Shown here: piece after piece, positions 7,667-16,825 of the stretch
Numbering within the stretch: position 1 is the stretch's first letter
Layout: the number at the start of each line of letters is the position of its first letter
NCBI GenBank assembly: GCA_008933635.1
Contig: WBUQ01000032.1
Span: forward strand, 1-36,029
DNA from: Desulfobulbaceae bacterium
GTDB taxonomy: Bacteria; Desulfobacterota; Desulfobulbia; Desulfobulbales; Desulfocapsaceae
Length of the DNA stretch: 36,029 nucleotides
Direction: 5' to 3'
Made by a program: the position numbers and the translations under genes
The notes under the pieces: generated by a model
The model's input: only the letters and a program-made list of their open reading frames with translations
Databases searched by the model: none
What the model was told of the DNA's origin: nothing

Positions 7667-9547
7667 ATGGAGTTTGACAGCAACTGGCAGGAAAAATACG
7701 CACGGATGGTACGCAGCCCGCAGCAGGCCTTAAAGGAGGTCCGTTCGGGCCAGAGGGTCTTCATCGGCACCGGCTGCGGGGAACCGACCGAACTGGTCAA
7801 GGCGCTGACCGCACGGGGCGGCGAGCTCTCGGACGTCGAGATCGTCCAGCTCTTCACCAAGGGCGATGCCTCCTACGCCCAGAGGAAATACGCCGACTGT
7901 TTCCGGATCAATTCGTTTTTCATCGGCCAGAACGTCCGCGACATGATCCGGCAGGGGCTCGGCAGCTACACCCCGATCCTGCTGTCGAACATCCCCCACC
8001 TCTTCAACTCCGGCCTGCTGCCGCTCGACGTGGCCCTCATCCAGATCACCCCGCCGAACGCCCACGGCAAGGTCAGCCTCGGCATTTCGGTCGACATCGT
8101 CAAGAGCGCGGTGGAGAACGCCTCGCTGATCATCGCCCAGGTCAACCCGCAGATGCCCTGGACGCTGGGCGACAGCGTCATCGACATCTACGATATCGAC
8201 ATCCTGGTGCCCGCCGACGTGCCGCTGATCGAGCGGGAGGACGAGCCGGTGCACGAGATCAGCCGGATGATCGGCCGCCACATCGCCACCCTGGTCCCCG
8301 ACGGGGCCACCGTCCAGTTCGGCCTCGGCCGGATGCAGGGACTCGGCCGCATCCCCCATGCGACGATGGAATTCCTCCAGGACAAGAAAGACCTCGGCAT
8401 CCACAGCGAGATGATCACCGATTCGATCCTCGGCCTGATCCGCGCCGGCGTCGTCAACGGCTCGCGCAAGTCGAGCGACCGCGGCCGCATCGTCACCAGC
8501 TTCTGCATGGGCACCCGGGAACTGTACGACACGGTCAACGACAACCCGCTGTTCTGCTTCCGCCCCACCGAATACGTCAACGACGCCCGGGTGATCAGCC
8601 AGCAGACCAGGATGGTGGCGATCAACATGGCCCAGGAGATCGACCTCACCGGCCAGATCTGCTCCGACTCCCAGGCCGGCATGCTCTATTCCGGCATCGG
8701 CGGGCTGGTCGACTTCAACCGCGGCGCCACCACCTGCAAGGACGGCAAGAGCATCGTCGCCCTGCCTTCGACCAACCTCGACGGCACCCGCTCCAACATC
8801 ATGGCCCAGCTCAGCCCCGGCTCGGGCGTCTCGATCACCCGCGGCGCCGTCTCCTACGTCGTCACCGAGTACGGTGTGGCCTACCTCTACGGCAAGAGCC
8901 TGCAGGACCGGGTCATGGCACTGATCGCCATCGCCCATCCCAACTTCCGCGAGCAGCTGTTCCATGACGCCATCGAGGCCCGCTTCCTCCCGCCGGACAT
9001 GGCCCGGGTCGGCGACAAGATCGTCCTGCCCACCGACGAGACGATGCGCACCGTGCTGCTGCTCGAGGACGGCGCCCAGCTGACCATCCGCTCGATCCAG
9101 CCCACCGACGAGCCCAGCATGCGCGACCTGGTCTACGCCCTGTCGCGGGAGACCATCTACTACCGCTTCATGAGCAGCCAGGTCAGCTTCTCCCACCGGC
9201 AGATCCAGGACTTCGTCTACGTCGACCACCGCAAGGACGTGGCCATTGTCGGCACCATCCCGGAAGCCCACGGCGAGGATATCATCGCCGTCGGCCGCTA
9301 CTATCTCGACGAGAAGACCAACCGGGCGGAAGTGGCCTTCGTGGTCCGTGACGACTGGCAGGGCAAGCGGATCGGCTCCTTCCTCTTCAAGCACCTCACC
9401 GATCTGGCCAAGCGCAACGGTATCGCCGGCTTCACCGCCGAGGTCCTGCGCGACAACATCCGCATGCAGACGATCTTCAACCACAGCGGCCACAAGGTCC
9501 AGACCCGGCTGGTGGAAGGGGTCTACAGCTTCGTCATCGACTTCTGA
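7667..9547 (+). CDS. Acetyl-CoA hydrolase/CoA-transferase family protein fused to a C-terminal GNAT acetyltransferase domain
   Basis: Residues about 1-455 form the two-part class I-like CoA-transferase of the acetyl-CoA hydrolase/4-hydroxybutyrate CoA-transferase family. The catalytic glutamate lies in GIHSEM at Glu248, and GSGVSITRG and EYGVAYLYGKSLQDR are typical C-terminal signatures. Residues about 465-626 form a GNAT domain, with the acetyl-CoA pyrophosphate loop in WQGKRIGSF, where an Arg stands in for the usual Gly of the QxxGxG/A motif. The first half probably moves CoA between acyl groups and the second probably acetylates a protein or small amine. The gene follows the acyl-CoA synthetase by 51 bp and ends in front of a strong terminator, so the two form a compact operon. 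Such fusions are known in anaerobic Deltaproteobacteria. The GNAT target is unknown. Confidence 0.9.
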   Translation: MEFDSNWQEKYARMVRSPQQALKEVRSGQRVFIGTGCGEPTELVKALTARGGELSDVEIVQLFTKGDASYAQRKYADCFRINSFFIGQNVRDMIRQGLGSYTPILLSNIPHLFNSGLLPLDVALIQITPPNAHGKVSLGISVDIVKSAVENASLIIAQVNPQMPWTLGDSVIDIYDIDILVPADVPLIEREDEPVHEISRMIGRHIATLVPDGATVQFGLGRMQGLGRIPHATMEFLQDKKDLGIHSEMITDSILGLIRAGVVNGSRKSSDRGRIVTSFCMGTRELYDTVNDNPLFCFRPTEYVNDARVISQQTRMVAINMAQEIDLTGQICSDSQAGMLYSGIGGLVDFNRGATTCKDGKSIVALPSTNLDGTRSNIMAQLSPGSGVSITRGAVSYVVTEYGVAYLYGKSLQDRVMALIAIAHPNFREQLFHDAIEARFLPPDMARVGDKIVLPTDETMRTVLLLEDGAQLTIRSIQPTDEPSMRDLVYALSRETIYYRFMSSQVSFSHRQIQDFVYVDHRKDVAIVGTIPEAHGEDIIAVGRYYLDEKTNRAEVAFVVRDDWQGKRIGSFLFKHLTDLAKRNGIAGFTAEVLRDNIRMQTIFNHSGHKVQTRLVEGVYSFVIDF

Positions 9548-9552
9548 CGGAC

Positions 9553-9596
9553 GGATGCCGCATCCCGACACCACGGGGTGCGGCATCCCCGTTTTT
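9553..9596 (+). terminator. Strong Rho-independent terminator after the CoA-transferase/GNAT gene
   Basis: A perfect 10-bp outer stem, GGATGCCGCA (9553-9562) with TGCGGCATCC (9579-9588), encloses a further CCCG/CGGG pairing, and five T residues follow at 9592-9596. It lies 5 bp past the stop codon and separates the acyl-CoA operon from citramalate synthase. Confidence 0.88.
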
Positions 9597-9643
9597 CATC
9601 GCCCGACTGCTGCGGCGAATTGCCGCCGGCAGCATTTATCCGT

Positions 9644-9671
9644 TTGCTTTTCCGGAAATCCCTCTTACTAT
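9644..9671 (+). promoter_or_regulatory. Weak sigma70-type promoter candidate for citramalate synthase
   Basis: TTGCTT (9644-9649) and TACTAT (9666-9671) are spaced by 16 bp, between the strong terminator and the citramalate synthase start. Each box is an imperfect match. A promoter is needed here because the upstream terminator should block read-through, but the exact boxes are uncertain. Confidence 0.28.
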
Positions 9672-9755
9672 TGTCGGTTCCACTCGAGGGCGCGGACCTC
9701 CGGCAAGGCACCTGCGCCTCTCCATTCTGACGAGCACGAAGAAGACGAGGATGTC

Positions 9756-11348
9756 ATGGGGAGAACAATAGAAATCTACGACACCACACTGCGGGACGGC
9801 ACCCAGGCCGAAAACTTCAACCTCTCCGTCGAAGACAAGATCCGGATCACCCAGGCCCTGGACAAGCTCGGCATCGATTTCATCGAGGGCGGCTGGCCCG
9901 GATCCAACCCGGTATCCGCCGAATATTTCCAGAAAATCCAGAGGATCAGCCTCAAACACGCGAAGATCTCGGCCTTCGGCTCCACCCGTCACTTCCGCAA
10001 CAGGGCCGAGAAGGACCCCAACCTCCTGGCCCTGCTCGCCGCCAATACCCCGGCCGTGACCATTTTCGGCAAGAGCTGGGACATCCACGTCCGTGACGCC
10101 CTCCACATCGAGCTCGACGACAACCTGCTGATCATCGAGGATTCACTCGCCTTCCTGCGCCCGAAGGTGGTCCATCTGCTCTATGACGCCGAACATTTTT
10201 TCGACGGTTTCAAGGACAATCCGGACTACGCCCTGGCGACCCTCGGACGGGCGGTGGCAGGGGGTGCCGAGACCATCATCCTCTGCGACACCAACGGCGG
10301 CACCCTGCCCCAGGAACTGCCGCCGATCATCGAGCGGGTCAAGCAGTACCTCGACGGCTGCGGCCGCAAGGTCAAGCTCGGCATCCACTCCCACAACGAC
10401 TCGGAGAGCGCCGTCGCCAACTCGCTGCTGGCCGTCTCCTGCGGCGCCGACCAGGTTCAGGGCACGATCAACGGTTTCGGCGAACGCTGCGGCAACGCCA
10501 ACCTGACCTCGATCATCCCCGCCCTGGTCTTCAAGATGGGGCTCGCCTGCGAGGTCCGCAAGCATATCGACCGGCTGTACACCACCTCCCGCCTGATCAA
10601 CGAGCTGGCCAACCTGCCCAACAACCGCTACCAGCCCTATGTCGGCGAGTCGGCCTTCGCCCACAAGGGCGGCATCCACGTCAGCGCCGTCAAGCGCAAC
10701 CCGCTGACCTACGAGCACATCGAACCGGACAAGGTCGGCAACATCCGTCGCATCCTGATCTCCGACCAGGCCGGCCGCGCCAACGTCCTGCACAAGGCCA
10801 AGCAATGGGGCCTGAAGCTGAGCGCATCCGATCCGCTGCTGTCATCGATCATCAGCGAACTGAAGGAGCTGGAGAACCAGGGATACCAGTACGAGGGGGC
10901 CGAGGCCAGTTTCGAGCTGCTGATGCGCCGGGCGCTGGGGCTGCAGCGCAACTATTTCAAGTTCGAGAGCTTCCGGGTGACGATCCACAAGTACCACATG
11001 GACCAGCCACCGCTGACCGAGGCCACCATCCGCCTCTATGTCGGCGGCAACGAGGTCCACACCGCCTCGATGGGCGACGGTCCGGTCAACGCGCTTGACT
11101 GCGCGATGCGCAAGGCCCTGACCCGCTTCTACCCCTGTCTCGAGGAAATGGAACTGGCCGACTACAAGGTCCGGGTCCTGTCCGGCGAACATGGCACCGA
11201 GGCCAAGGTCCGGGTCCTGATCGAAAGCCAGGACCAGGTCTGCAGCTGGGGCACGGTCGGGGTCTCGGTCAACATCCTCGAGGCCAGCTGGCAGGCCCTG
11301 GTGGACAGCATCAACTACAAGCTGATGAAGGAAGACAGCAAGAAATAG
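9756..11348 (+). CDS. cimA: (R)-citramalate synthase (LeuA/CimA family)
   Basis: The enzyme condenses pyruvate with acetyl-CoA to give citramalate, the first step of the threonine-independent route to 2-oxobutyrate and isoleucine. From the chosen ATG the protein has 530 residues. It starts with the DRE-TIM signature IYDTTLRDGTQAE (residues 7-19). The metal-binding HSHNDSESAVANS and GFGERCGNANL follow in the barrel. The C-terminal third (about 390-525) is the LeuA-type regulatory domain. The reading frame extends upstream into the previous gene, but the ATG at 9756 has GAGG 5 nt before it and fits the family's N-terminus. The DTTLRDGTQAENFN form and total length fit the long citramalate synthase branch better than 2-isopropylmalate synthase. 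Isoleucine feedback is likely from the domain, not shown. Confidence 0.9.
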   Translation: MGRTIEIYDTTLRDGTQAENFNLSVEDKIRITQALDKLGIDFIEGGWPGSNPVSAEYFQKIQRISLKHAKISAFGSTRHFRNRAEKDPNLLALLAANTPAVTIFGKSWDIHVRDALHIELDDNLLIIEDSLAFLRPKVVHLLYDAEHFFDGFKDNPDYALATLGRAVAGGAETIILCDTNGGTLPQELPPIIERVKQYLDGCGRKVKLGIHSHNDSESAVANSLLAVSCGADQVQGTINGFGERCGNANLTSIIPALVFKMGLACEVRKHIDRLYTTSRLINELANLPNNRYQPYVGESAFAHKGGIHVSAVKRNPLTYEHIEPDKVGNIRRILISDQAGRANVLHKAKQWGLKLSASDPLLSSIISELKELENQGYQYEGAEASFELLMRRALGLQRNYFKFESFRVTIHKYHMDQPPLTEATIRLYVGGNEVHTASMGDGPVNALDCAMRKALTRFYPCLEEMELADYKVRVLSGEHGTEAKVRVLIESQDQVCSWGTVGVSVNILEASWQALVDSINYKLMKEDSKK

Positions 11349-11372
11349 GCGGGCACGGCCGGGCCGTCTGCC

Positions 11373-11397
11373 TGGCCCCTGGCAGCCGGCCGGGCCA
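11373..11397. terminator. GC-rich hairpin between convergent cimA and HD-GYP regulator genes
   Basis: TGGCCC (11373-11378) can pair with GGGCCA (11392-11397) inside a 53-bp gap that contains further short GC-rich repeats such as ACGGC/GCCGT. No T-run follows on either strand. This is a possible shared terminator only. Confidence 0.28.
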
Positions 11398-11401
11398 TCG
11401 G

Positions 11402-12994
11402 TCACGCATCCGGCAATTCCCGCCGGATGCGGAGGAAATCATCCAGATTGTCGAAGAAGATGTCGATCAGGACCGGGTCGAAATGCTGTCCCCGTTCCTC
11501 CTTCAGCAACGCCAGTATCCGCTCCATCGGCCAGGCCGCCTTGTAGCAGCGGTCCGAGCCGAGGGCATCGAAGACATCGGCCAGGGCGACGATCCGCCCA
11601 TAAATATGGATGTCCTCGCCGGCGAGTGCCCGGGGGTATCCGCGACCGTTCCATTTCTCATGGTGCTCGTGGGCGACGATGGCCGCGGCCTTGAGGATCG
11701 GCCGCTGCGAACTCTTCAGGATTTCGTAGCCGATGACGGTATGGTTCTGCATCAGCCGGAATTCCTCGTCCGTCAGCTTGCCGGGCTTGTTGAGGATCGA
11801 GTCTGGGATGCCGATCTTGCCGGCATCGTGCATCGGCGAGGCATAGCGCAGCAGATCGGCCTCGGTCTCGCTCAATCCGTACTTGCCGGCCAGAAGAAAG
11901 GAGTATTCGGCCACCCGCCGCACATGGTTGGCGGATTCCTTCGACCGCGTCTCGATAACCTCGCCGAGGGTGAAGACCACCTCCTTCTGGGCGTTGGATA
12001 TCTCCTCGTTGATGACGATGCTGTCGTAGGCACTGGCCACATTGGTGAGGTAGATCTGCAGCATCCGCTGGTTGGCGTCGCTGATCGGTCGGATGCAGTT
12101 AAGATAGAAGAGGCACTCCGCCCTGTTGACCGTCCGCATGTGGATCAGCATGTCCTGCCCGTCAAGCCCGCCTTTTCCCTCGGCAAAGGCCTCGTTCACC
12201 TTCCGGTAGATATCATCCGGCATCGCCTCGCAGGCCCGCCAGCCGGCCTTGCCGGAATAGACGCCGGTGCCGCAGATCATGGTGATATCGTCGCCTGACC
12301 GGGTCACGGCGAAGGCGTCCACGAAGAAGGCATCCGCACCGCCGCCATGATTGCCCTGCATGCCGCCAAGCAGGATATACTGGAAGCTTTCCAGGGCACC
12401 GGTCAGCAGTTCGTGCACCGACTGGTAGGAGAACAGCTCGCCGGAGGCATCGACAATTTCCTCGAGGTGGCGGTTGAGGCGCAGTACCTCCTCCTCCTTG
12501 CGCTTGCGGTCGGCCACCTCCGCCCGCAGGGCCATGTTGTTCTGGCGCAGGGCTTCGGTCTTCTTCTCCACCTCCTCTTCAAGGAAATTCTGATAGCGCT
12601 TGTTCTCCTTGATCAGACGCGCCTTCTCCAGACAGCGCTGGATCGTGCTTTCGAGAATCGCCATGCTGCCGACGGGCTTGGTCAGATAATCCCACGCCCC
12701 GAGCTTCACCGTCTGCACCGCATCATCGAGCTGACCGGCCCCGGAGATGATGACCACCGGGGTGTCCGGGGAATGCTCATGGAGCCAGGCCAGCACCGCA
12801 AGACCACCCATCACCGGCATGTCGAGATCGGTGAGGACGATATCGAAGGGTTCGCTGTTGAAGATTTCCAGTCCGACCTTGCCGTTTTCCGCCTCCCGGG
12901 TGACATAGCCCCAATGCTGCATGAAGGCCACGAAGGTGCCGCGGACCAGCGGCTCGTCGTCGATGATCAGAACTCGAATTGCGGGGGATCCCAT
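11402..12994 (-). CDS. Response regulator with receiver, DUF3369-like and HD-GYP domains (c-di-GMP phosphodiesterase)
   Basis: The 530-residue protein starts with a receiver domain: acidic pair DD near 12-13, phospho-acceptor Asp56 in VLTDLDMP, and Lys106 in LTKPVG. A coiled-coil stretch (about 125-180) leads to a middle domain (about 185-340) of the DUF3369 type. The HD-GYP domain follows, with HD at 389-390 (PMHDAGKIGIPD), a HEHHEKWNGRGYP block whose GYP is 452-454, and IVALADVFDAL. All visible catalytic residues are kept, so c-di-GMP hydrolysis is likely. The ATG has AGGAG 6 nt upstream. It lies 125 bp after the hybrid kinase gene on the same strand, so the kinase is the likely phosphate donor. 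The output is a second-messenger change rather than DNA binding. Confidence 0.92.
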   Translation of the reverse strand: MGSPAIRVLIIDDEPLVRGTFVAFMQHWGYVTREAENGKVGLEIFNSEPFDIVLTDLDMPVMGGLAVLAWLHEHSPDTPVVIISGAGQLDDAVQTVKLGAWDYLTKPVGSMAILESTIQRCLEKARLIKENKRYQNFLEEEVEKKTEALRQNNMALRAEVADRKRKEEEVLRLNRHLEEIVDASGELFSYQSVHELLTGALESFQYILLGGMQGNHGGGADAFFVDAFAVTRSGDDITMICGTGVYSGKAGWRACEAMPDDIYRKVNEAFAEGKGGLDGQDMLIHMRTVNRAECLFYLNCIRPISDANQRMLQIYLTNVASAYDSIVINEEISNAQKEVVFTLGEVIETRSKESANHVRRVAEYSFLLAGKYGLSETEADLLRYASPMHDAGKIGIPDSILNKPGKLTDEEFRLMQNHTVIGYEILKSSQRPILKAAAIVAHEHHEKWNGRGYPRALAGEDIHIYGRIVALADVFDALGSDRCYKAAWPMERILALLKEERGQHFDPVLIDIFFDNLDDFLRIRRELPDA

Positions 12995-13119
12995 TCTCTT
13001 CTCCTGTATGCGGAATTTCTCCGGCGAAAGCGCCCGTCAAACCGGCCCAGTCGCTTCATCCCTCATCTGCTGTGCACATTCTCCTGGCATTGCCTCATCC
13101 CCCCCCGTCATGATTCCCC

Positions 13120-16100
13120 TCAGTTCCTCCGACCTGCATTCTCCGCCATGTCCGGCAGACTGTCAATCAACCGGCCAAGTTCACTGCGCAGGCTCCCGAT
13201 TTCCTGGTCCATGGCATCTCCACGGCCATCGCGGCCATCCCGCTCAACCTTCCGGGCCTGTTTCGCCAGATCCTCCAGTCCCAGGTTGAGCAGAACGCCC
13301 TTGATCGAATGGGCCGCCTTCGCGACGCCCTGCAGGTCGGCCGCCGCCTGGCACTGTTCCAGCCTGGAAAGTTCCTGTTCGATCGTCGAGACCGACGTTG
13401 CCAGCAGGAGGCTTGCGCTCTGCCCGGCCAGGCCGAAGTGGCGGTGCAGATGGTCGATCAGCTGCCGCCGCAGCTCCCGTCCGGTCATGCCGCCCGCTCC
13501 CGCATCGACATCGCCGGTCTGCCCGCCGTCCCGTTTCCGCGCTCTGCCGTCAATCGCCCTGGACAGGGCTGCCGCGACCCTGTCGGGGACAAAGGGCTTG
13601 GTCAGGTAGTCATCCATGCCGGCATCGAGACATTTCTCCCGATCGCCGCTCATCGCATGGGCCGTCAGAGCGATGATCGGCAGATGCCGGCCGGCAAGCC
13701 TCTGCTGCAGACGCCTTGTCAGATCCGGGGAGAGGTTGTTCTGCTCGCCGCCTCCCTCCTCGAACGAGCGGATCAGCCTGGAGGCGGCACAGCCGTCCAG
13801 CACCGGCATCTGGACATCCATCAGCACGACCTCGACATCCTCCTCGGCCAGCCGTTCCAGGGCCTTCATGCCGTCTGCCGCCGTCACGACCCTATGGCCC
13901 ATATTGGTCAGCACCAGCAGACCGAGATCGCGGTTGGTGTCGTTATCCTCCACCAGCAGGATCCGCAGGGGACGGCAGAAATTGCCGGCCGGCAGGAGTT
14001 CCTGGCCGCCATCGGCCGCCTTGGCGGCATCGATGGTGGCGAAGACGACGGAAAACCGGAAGGTGCTGCCCAGCCCCGGCTCACTCTCCACCCGGATATC
14101 CCCGCCCATCAGCTGGCAGAGCCTGCGGCTGATCGCCAGACCAAGGCCGGTCCCCTGGTACCGTCGGCTGAGACTGCTGTCGGCCTGGGTGAAGCTGTCA
14201 AAAATCCGCTTCTGGTGCTCCCGCTCGATACCCACGCCGGTATCCTTGACAGTGAAGAATACATCCACCTTTTCATCTTTGATTCCGGCGACTTCAACGG
14301 TGACCCGGACATAGCCCTGCTCCGTGAACTTGATGGCATTGCCCAGCAGGTTGAGGAGGATCTGGCGCAGCCGCATCGCATCGCCGCGGACAAGAGGCGG
14401 CACATCCTGACCGATTTCGACCTGCAGACCGATCTGTTTGTCATCGGCCAGGACCCGCATCGTTTCCGCCGTCGACCGGACCAGCTCCCGCAGGTGGAAC
14501 GGCTGCAGATCGAGCGCCAGCTGCCCGGCCTCGATCTTCGAGAAGTCAAGGATGTCGTTGACGACGGAGAGCAGGGCATCGGCCGAAGTGCTGACTGATC
14601 GCAAAAGATGGCGCTGCTGCTCGTTTTCACTGGCCTCGAGCGCCAGGCGGCTCATGCCGATGATCGCGTTCATCGGTGTCCTGATCTCATGCGACATGTT
14701 GGCCAGAAAGGCGCTCTTGGCCCGATCCGACCCTTCGGCCCGGTCACGGGCCTCACCGATTTCCCGCATCGCCGACTCGACGGTATCGGCCATATCGTTG
14801 AACGCCTCGTTCAGTTCCCCCATCTCGTCGCGGCTGCCGACCGCAAGACGGTGGCGCATGTCGCCCCGCTGAAAGAGCCCGATTCCCCGGATTATTTCCT
14901 TGATCCGGCTGGTCAGGGTCGATGCCATCCACACGGCGATACAGAGGACCAGCAGGATCATCACCAGGGTGGAGAGGGTCAGGTTCCAGGTGGTATCGGT
15001 GATCAGGCCGACCATCCTGTTGTGTGTCTCGTCGTGCTTGGCATTGAGCTGGTCGACATACTCCTCCGACAGCGCGTCGATCTTTCTCGCCGTCGCCGTG
15101 GCCGAACTGTGGAATTCGTCGACATTGGCACCGATCGTGACATAGCCGAAACCGCGCAGGCTCTTGCCGTAGAGACCGGTGTAGTAGGGGATGGCGGCGG
15201 CGGTGTTGAGCTTCCACAGCCTGCTCCAGAAGATGACGAAGGAGCCGGAACCGCCGTACTGGGTGAGATCGTTCCAGCCGGCACATTGCGGGGCAAAATT
15301 GAGGAAGCGGCAGTCGAGCCCCAGCTTGCCTTCTGCGGTCAACTCCTTCGCCGCCTTCTTCTGCAGGGACTGCTCGAGGAAACGGGGCGCGGTCTCGGCG
15401 AACTGACGGTAGGAAAGGCCGCTCTTCCGCCACATCGCGTACATCTCCTCGCTCAGCCAGGGCACAGCCGGGTCGCCGGTCGCCGGGTCATAACCGGTGA
15501 TGAAGTAATCCCTGGGGTGCGAGATGTTGCGACTCTGATAATCCCACATGAAGGCATAGTTCCCGGAACCGGCGTCGGAGATCGGCGAGTATCGCTCCTC
15601 CGTCGGGACCAGGTGGTCCGTGAACTCCATCACATGGGTATGGTCGAGGGCCAGGGTCAGATAGCCGATCCTGCGTTCACCCTTGAAAACCGGAGTGGCC
15701 CAGCGGATGACCCCCTCGAACCGGCGGCCCAGCGGGTTCTCCTTGCCGGCATAGGCCGCCTTTTCGGGCTCGAAGGCGATACCCCCGGCAGCGGCGCTTT
15801 TCTTTGTATAGGGCCCGATCAGCGGTGACGACACATAGGGGCCGATCACCTCCGAGACATAGATTTCTCCCTTGCCCAGTCGCTGCAGTTCCGCGAAATA
15901 GTTTTCGGCCCGGCACCACGTGTTTTCCTTTCTGGAGACATCGCGCAGGCCTTTTGGCAGCAGGCCGGTTGCCGAGACCTTGACCATCTCCTGACCCTGG
16001 AGGCTGACGAAGGTCATCTCATGGTACAATGGCCGCGTATCGGTCACGCCCTCCCGCTCCGGCCCGCGATAATGAAAATCCTTGCTGTTGTCAGGATTGT

Positions 16101-16602
16101 CGGAGACGACCTCGGTATACCGGACACCCTTCTCGGGGGGCGCCTCCCAGCCATCACCCTGCTCGTTCAGGTGCCACGGCTGATGCAGGACCACCTTGCC
16201 GGTCCTGCCGCCAAGAAAGGTGGCGAAGGACTCCGCGGTCATCGGCAGTTCCGCGGCCAGCAGGATGTCGCGGTCCCTCTCGTACAGGAAAGCGGCAACG
16301 GCGCGGGCGGTATCCGTGGTCAGCCTCTCGATATTCTCCCGGGATTTGATATCAAGGGCGGATATCGAACTGTCCGAGGCAAGACTGCCGACCGTGCCGA
16401 CAATACCACGGGTGGACGTAACCATTTCCTCGTATTTCTGCTGCACGGTCTGACCGAGATCGTGGATCTGGCGCACGGCGAACAGGGCGAGGACCACCAG
16501 CGGAATGACCTTGATCAGGACGAAAATGACGATCAGCTTGCCACGGATACCCAGGCGGACACCTCGCCTCACGCCAGTCTCCTTTCTCTCACCTTCAGCC
16601 AT
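13120..16602 (-). CDS. Hybrid sensor histidine kinase with large periplasmic Cache-like sensor, HAMP, kinase, receiver and HPt domains
   Basis: This is a membrane phosphorelay protein of about 1160 residues. One membrane helix ([19 protein letters not shown]) is followed by an unusually long periplasmic region of about 480 residues, and then a second helix ([16 protein letters not shown]). HAMP comes next, and HisKA with the phospho-accepting His in [13 protein letters not shown]. The ATPase domain has its N and G boxes ([22 protein letters not shown]). A receiver ([10 protein letters not shown]) and an HPt domain (AHSIKG) end the chain, so a complete His-Asp-His relay is present. The periplasmic part contains segments that resemble double-Cache sensors, for example [15 protein letters not shown]. 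The frame is open to a TTG at 16620. The ATG at 16602 has GAAGG 7 nt upstream. A GTG at 16572 has an even better AAAGGAG, so the start could be 10 codons further in. The HD-GYP regulator follows it. Confidence 0.9.
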   Translation of the reverse strand: MAEGERKETGVRRGVRLGIRGKLIVIFVLIKVIPLVVLALFAVRQIHDLGQTVQQKYEEMVTSTRGIVGTVGSLASDSSISALDIKSRENIERLTTDTARAVAAFLYERDRDILLAAELPMTAESFATFLGGRTGKVVLHQPWHLNEQGDGWEAPPEKGVRYTEVVSDNPDNSKDFHYRGPEREGVTDTRPLYHEMTFVSLQGQEMVKVSATGLLPKGLRDVSRKENTWCRAENYFAELQRLGKGEIYVSEVIGPYVSSPLIGPYTKKSAAAGGIAFEPEKAAYAGKENPLGRRFEGVIRWATPVFKGERRIGYLTLALDHTHVMEFTDHLVPTEERYSPISDAGSGNYAFMWDYQSRNISHPRDYFITGYDPATGDPAVPWLSEEMYAMWRKSGLSYRQFAETAPRFLEQSLQKKAAKELTAEGKLGLDCRFLNFAPQCAGWNDLTQYGGSGSFVIFWSRLWKLNTAAAIPYYTGLYGKSLRGFGYVTIGANVDEFHSSATATARKIDALSEEYVDQLNAKHDETHNRMVGLITDTTWNLTLSTLVMILLVLCIAVWMASTLTSRIKEIIRGIGLFQRGDMRHRLAVGSRDEMGELNEAFNDMADTVESAMREIGEARDRAEGSDRAKSAFLANMSHEIRTPMNAIIGMSRLALEASENEQQRHLLRSVSTSADALLSVVNDILDFSKIEAGQLALDLQPFHLRELVRSTAETMRVLADDKQIGLQVEIGQDVPPLVRGDAMRLRQILLNLLGNAIKFTEQGYVRVTVEVAGIKDEKVDVFFTVKDTGVGIEREHQKRIFDSFTQADSSLSRRYQGTGLGLAISRRLCQLMGGDIRVESEPGLGSTFRFSVVFATIDAAKAADGGQELLPAGNFCRPLRILLVEDNDTNRDLGLLVLTNMGHRVVTAADGMKALERLAEEDVEVVLMDVQMPVLDGCAASRLIRSFEEGGGEQNNLSPDLTRRLQQRLAGRHLPIIALTAHAMSGDREKCLDAGMDDYLTKPFVPDRVAAALSRAIDGRARKRDGGQTGDVDAGAGGMTGRELRRQLIDHLHRHFGLAGQSASLLLATSVSTIEQELSRLEQCQAAADLQGVAKAAHSIKGVLLNLGLEDLAKQARKVERDGRDGRGDAMDQEIGSLRSELGRLIDSLPDMAENAGRRN

Positions 16603-16630
16603 CCTGATGCCTTCGATCAACCGATATCAT
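16595..16630 (-). CDS. Possible 11-codon leader peptide overlapping the kinase start
   Basis: On the minus strand an ATG at 16630 opens an 11-residue frame ([11 protein letters not shown]) that ends at a TGA lying just inside the kinase reading frame. GGAAGG and AGGAGG lie 3 and 10 nt before its ATG, stronger than the site in front of the kinase ATG. The overlap would allow coupled translation of the kinase. A frame this short has no statistical support of its own. Confidence 0.22.
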   Translation of the reverse strand: MISVDRRHQDG

Positions 16631-16694
16631 CGTCCTTCCGCCTCCTGTGCCACCGGCAACCGGAGAACCCCGTCCGCAACCGCATGATTGTTGA

Positions 16695-16733
16695 AGTATA
16701 TCGCTTTTGCCAGGTGATATCAAATCCCTGGCA
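16695..16733 (-). promoter_or_regulatory. Sigma70-type promoter with inverted repeat over -35, upstream of the hybrid kinase
   Basis: On the minus strand TTGATA (16718-16723) and TATACT (16695-16700) are exactly 17 bp apart, each one base off consensus. A perfect 7-bp inverted repeat, TGCCAGG (16708-16714) and CCTGGCA (16727-16733), brackets the -35 box, and the intervening TGATATCA (16715-16722) is itself palindromic. This looks like a repressor or activator operator on a good promoter. The start codon is about 93 bp downstream. Confidence 0.6.
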
Positions 16734-16825
16734 GAAAAAAATCTCCGGATTTCAGCCATATTGTCGATGCTCACCAATCGGGGGCGATGCGGTTCGGGCG
16801 GCGATGGGCGACCCTGTCGACGCGG

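Noticed and set aside
9246-9755. Upstream extension of the citramalate synthase frame
   Set aside because: It overlaps the CoA-transferase/GNAT gene and its terminator in another frame. The family N-terminus and an SD site fit the ATG at 9756.
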